Assembly: GCA_017640725.1 (NCBI GenBank)
Contig: JAEPQB010000001.1
Span: forward strand, 310,001 to 374,000
Length of the DNA stretch: 64,000 bases
Direction: 5' to 3'
Source: Kordiimonadaceae bacterium
Lineage (GTDB): Bacteria > Pseudomonadota > Alphaproteobacteria > Sphingomonadales > Kordiimonadaceae
Shown: piece after piece, positions 62,931 through 64,000 of the stretch
Numbering within the stretch: position 1 is the first letter of the stretch
Layout: every line of letters begins with the position of its first letter
The notes under the pieces: model-generated
Told to the model about the DNA's origin: nothing
The model's input: the letters and a program-made list of their open reading frames with translations, nothing else
Databases searched by the model: none
Position numbers and translations under genes: made by a program

Positions 62931-64000
62931 TATTCCCCCTCCGTGTCTGACGTTATACTGATCAGAACCTGTTTGCTTTTGACCTGGTCGCCGCTGGCGG
63001 CATTGATGCTTTCAATCACACCGTCAGAACCGGCTTTCAGCGCATGTTCCATTTTCATGGCTTCCATCACCAGCAACGTGTCACCCTTCGATACGCTGTC
63101 ACCCAAGCCGACTTTCACATCCACAACTGCGCCGTCCATCGGTGCCTTTACCTTGCCGTCAGCAGCGGCGGCGCCAACAAGCGCTGGCTCATGGGACATG
63201 TTTTGGAGAATGAAATGGCCGGACGCCGCATCAAGGAAAACCGTCTCACCGTCCTGTGCAAACGCAAAGCGCTTTAGAACACCATTGTGCGTAAGCTGGC
63301 ACGTGTTGGCGCAGACACTCACGTCGGAGAACTCCAGCGTTTCTTCGCCCACCGTCACAGCGAATTGCTCCCTGTGGCGCAGCACTGAAACGGCCTTGTG
63401 CCCCTCATTGGTTTCGAACAGAAATTGCGAACTGAACCCAGCAGCGCTTTCCCAACCCGAGCCATCACTGCGTCCGTCTGCAAACAGTATCAACGCGGCT
63501 TTAGCTAGCTCAAAAGTGCTGGGTGTTGCGGACAGTTGTTCACACTGGTTTTCGGTCAAAAAGGCTGTCGTCGCATTGCCATCTGCAAATGATTGATACG
63601 AAATGGCCTCTCGCATAAACGCACGGTTGTGGGCGAAACCCATCAAGGATGTATCATCAAGGGCGGACTTGAGACGCCGCAGTGCAGCAGAACGTGTATC
63701 GCCATAAGCCATGATTTTCGCGAGCATGGGGTCATAATGGGCGCTGACGGTTTGGCCATTGCACACACTGTGGTCAACACGAACACCATCACGATCAGGC
63801 ACCGACCAATGCTGAACCTTGCCGGTTTGAGGCAAATAACCGTTCACAGGGTCTTCCGCATACAGTCGCACCTCAATCGCGTGCCCATTGAGGGTAATCT
63901 CATCTTGGCGAAGCGGTAATGGGTCACCCTCGGCGACAGCCAGTTGCCAAGCGACAAGGTCTTGGCCTGTCACAAGTTCGGTCACAGGGTGTTCCACCTG
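62930..64000 (-). CDS. acyl-CoA carboxylase biotin-containing alpha subunit (5' end outside window)
   Basis: The frame runs off the right edge, so only the C-terminal 355-356 residues are seen. They include the end of the biotin carboxylase domain (VEHPVTE-type EHPVTELVTGQDLVAWQLAVAEG, GHAIEVRLYAEDP, GYLPQTGKVQHW, RVDHSVCNGQTVSAHYDPMLAKI) and the C-terminal biotinyl domain with the attachment lysine in VMEAMKMEHALKAG. The M at 63997 is internal to the real protein. Next to atuA this is most likely a methylcrotonyl-CoA or geranyl-CoA carboxylase alpha subunit (LiuD/AtuF type); propionyl-CoA carboxylase is less likely. Confidence 0.9.
   Translation of the reverse strand, partial: QVEHPVTELVTGQDLVAWQLAVAEGDPLPLRQDEITLNGHAIEVRLYAEDPVNGYLPQTGKVQHWSVPDRDGVRVDHSVCNGQTVSAHYDPMLAKIMAYGDTRSAALRRLKSALDDTSLMGFAHNRAFMREAISYQSFADGNATTAFLTENQCEQLSATPSTFELAKAALILFADGRSDGSGWESAAGFSSQFLFETNEGHKAVSVLRHREQFAVTVGEETLEFSDVSVCANTCQLTHNGVLKRFAFAQDGETVFLDAASGHFILQNMSHEPALVGAAAADGKVKAPMDGAVVDVKVGLGDSVSKGDTLLVMEAMKMEHALKAGSDGVIESINAASGDQVKSKQVLISITSDTEGE

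Noticed and set aside
62379-63596. 405-aa plus-strand ORF
   Set aside because: Antisense to atuA and the biotin carboxylase gene, both of which have clear family motifs; the translation shows no recognisable domain and is a codon-bias shadow.

Overview
The window reads as one contiguous piece of chromosome from a free-living, probably marine alphaproteobacterium. This rests on gene content: a GlpSTPQU-type polyol ABC transporter, a divergent Lrp-type regulator beside a PutA without its own DNA-binding domain, a class GN sortase with its VIT/VWA target, an AtuA-type terpene/leucine carboxylase locus, and several TonB-dependent receptor and S9 peptidase genes. Kordiimonadales or a related order would fit, but the sequence alone does not settle the taxon. 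I see no rRNA, tRNA, CRISPR array, prophage or insertion sequence. Genes are tightly packed with many 1-8 nt overlaps, and the only gene-free stretch above 300 bases is 17778-18353.

Region by region. 1-8.7 kb is a glycogen operon (glgC, glgA, a single GlgX-MalQ fusion polypeptide, pgm). 8.8-11.3 kb holds a secreted S9 peptidase and a DUF2177 membrane protein. 11.4-17.8 kb is a cyanophycin locus: cphB, cphA and a short CphA-like Mur ligase form one minus-strand operon, and an isoaspartyl peptidase gene converges on it with overlapping stop codons. A nitrogen-storage locus therefore follows a carbon-storage locus almost directly. 17.9-21.0 kb is a cobalamin riboswitch followed by a BtuB-type receptor and a BtuF-like binding protein without BtuCD. 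21.1-27.8 kb has an APC permease and a TonB receptor/S9 peptidase pair. 28.0-32.1 kb is putA with a divergent putR-like gene. 32.2-36.3 kb carries an M24 peptidase, a DUF6151 protein and a penicillin-acylase-family hydrolase.

36.4-54.7 kb contains a GlpSTPQU-like ABC transporter operon (50.6-54.7 kb). Its likely binding protein, glpV, lies 12.5 kb away (36.4-38.1 kb) beyond eleven unrelated genes: an orphan molybdopterin hydroxylase, a methyltransferase, a metallo-beta-lactamase-like protein without its metal motif, an ankyrin protein, a CNNM/CBS protein, an SdpI-like/ArsR pair with an operator-like palindrome, a serine hydrolase, a LysR regulator, a quinone-reductase-like enzyme and a cytochrome b561.

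54.9-64 kb contains a flavoprotein disulfide reductase without the usual C-terminal His, a kynurenine formamidase-kynureninase fusion, the sortase pair, and an atuA/biotin carboxylase operon cut by the window edge.

The most notable items are the two enzyme fusions (GlgX-MalQ; formamidase-kynureninase), the extra Mur ligase in the cyanophycin operon, the complementary motif losses in the two Glp ATPases, the metal-less MBL-fold protein, and several unexplained repeats in intergenic DNA. All assignments come from motif recognition by eye; no database search was run.
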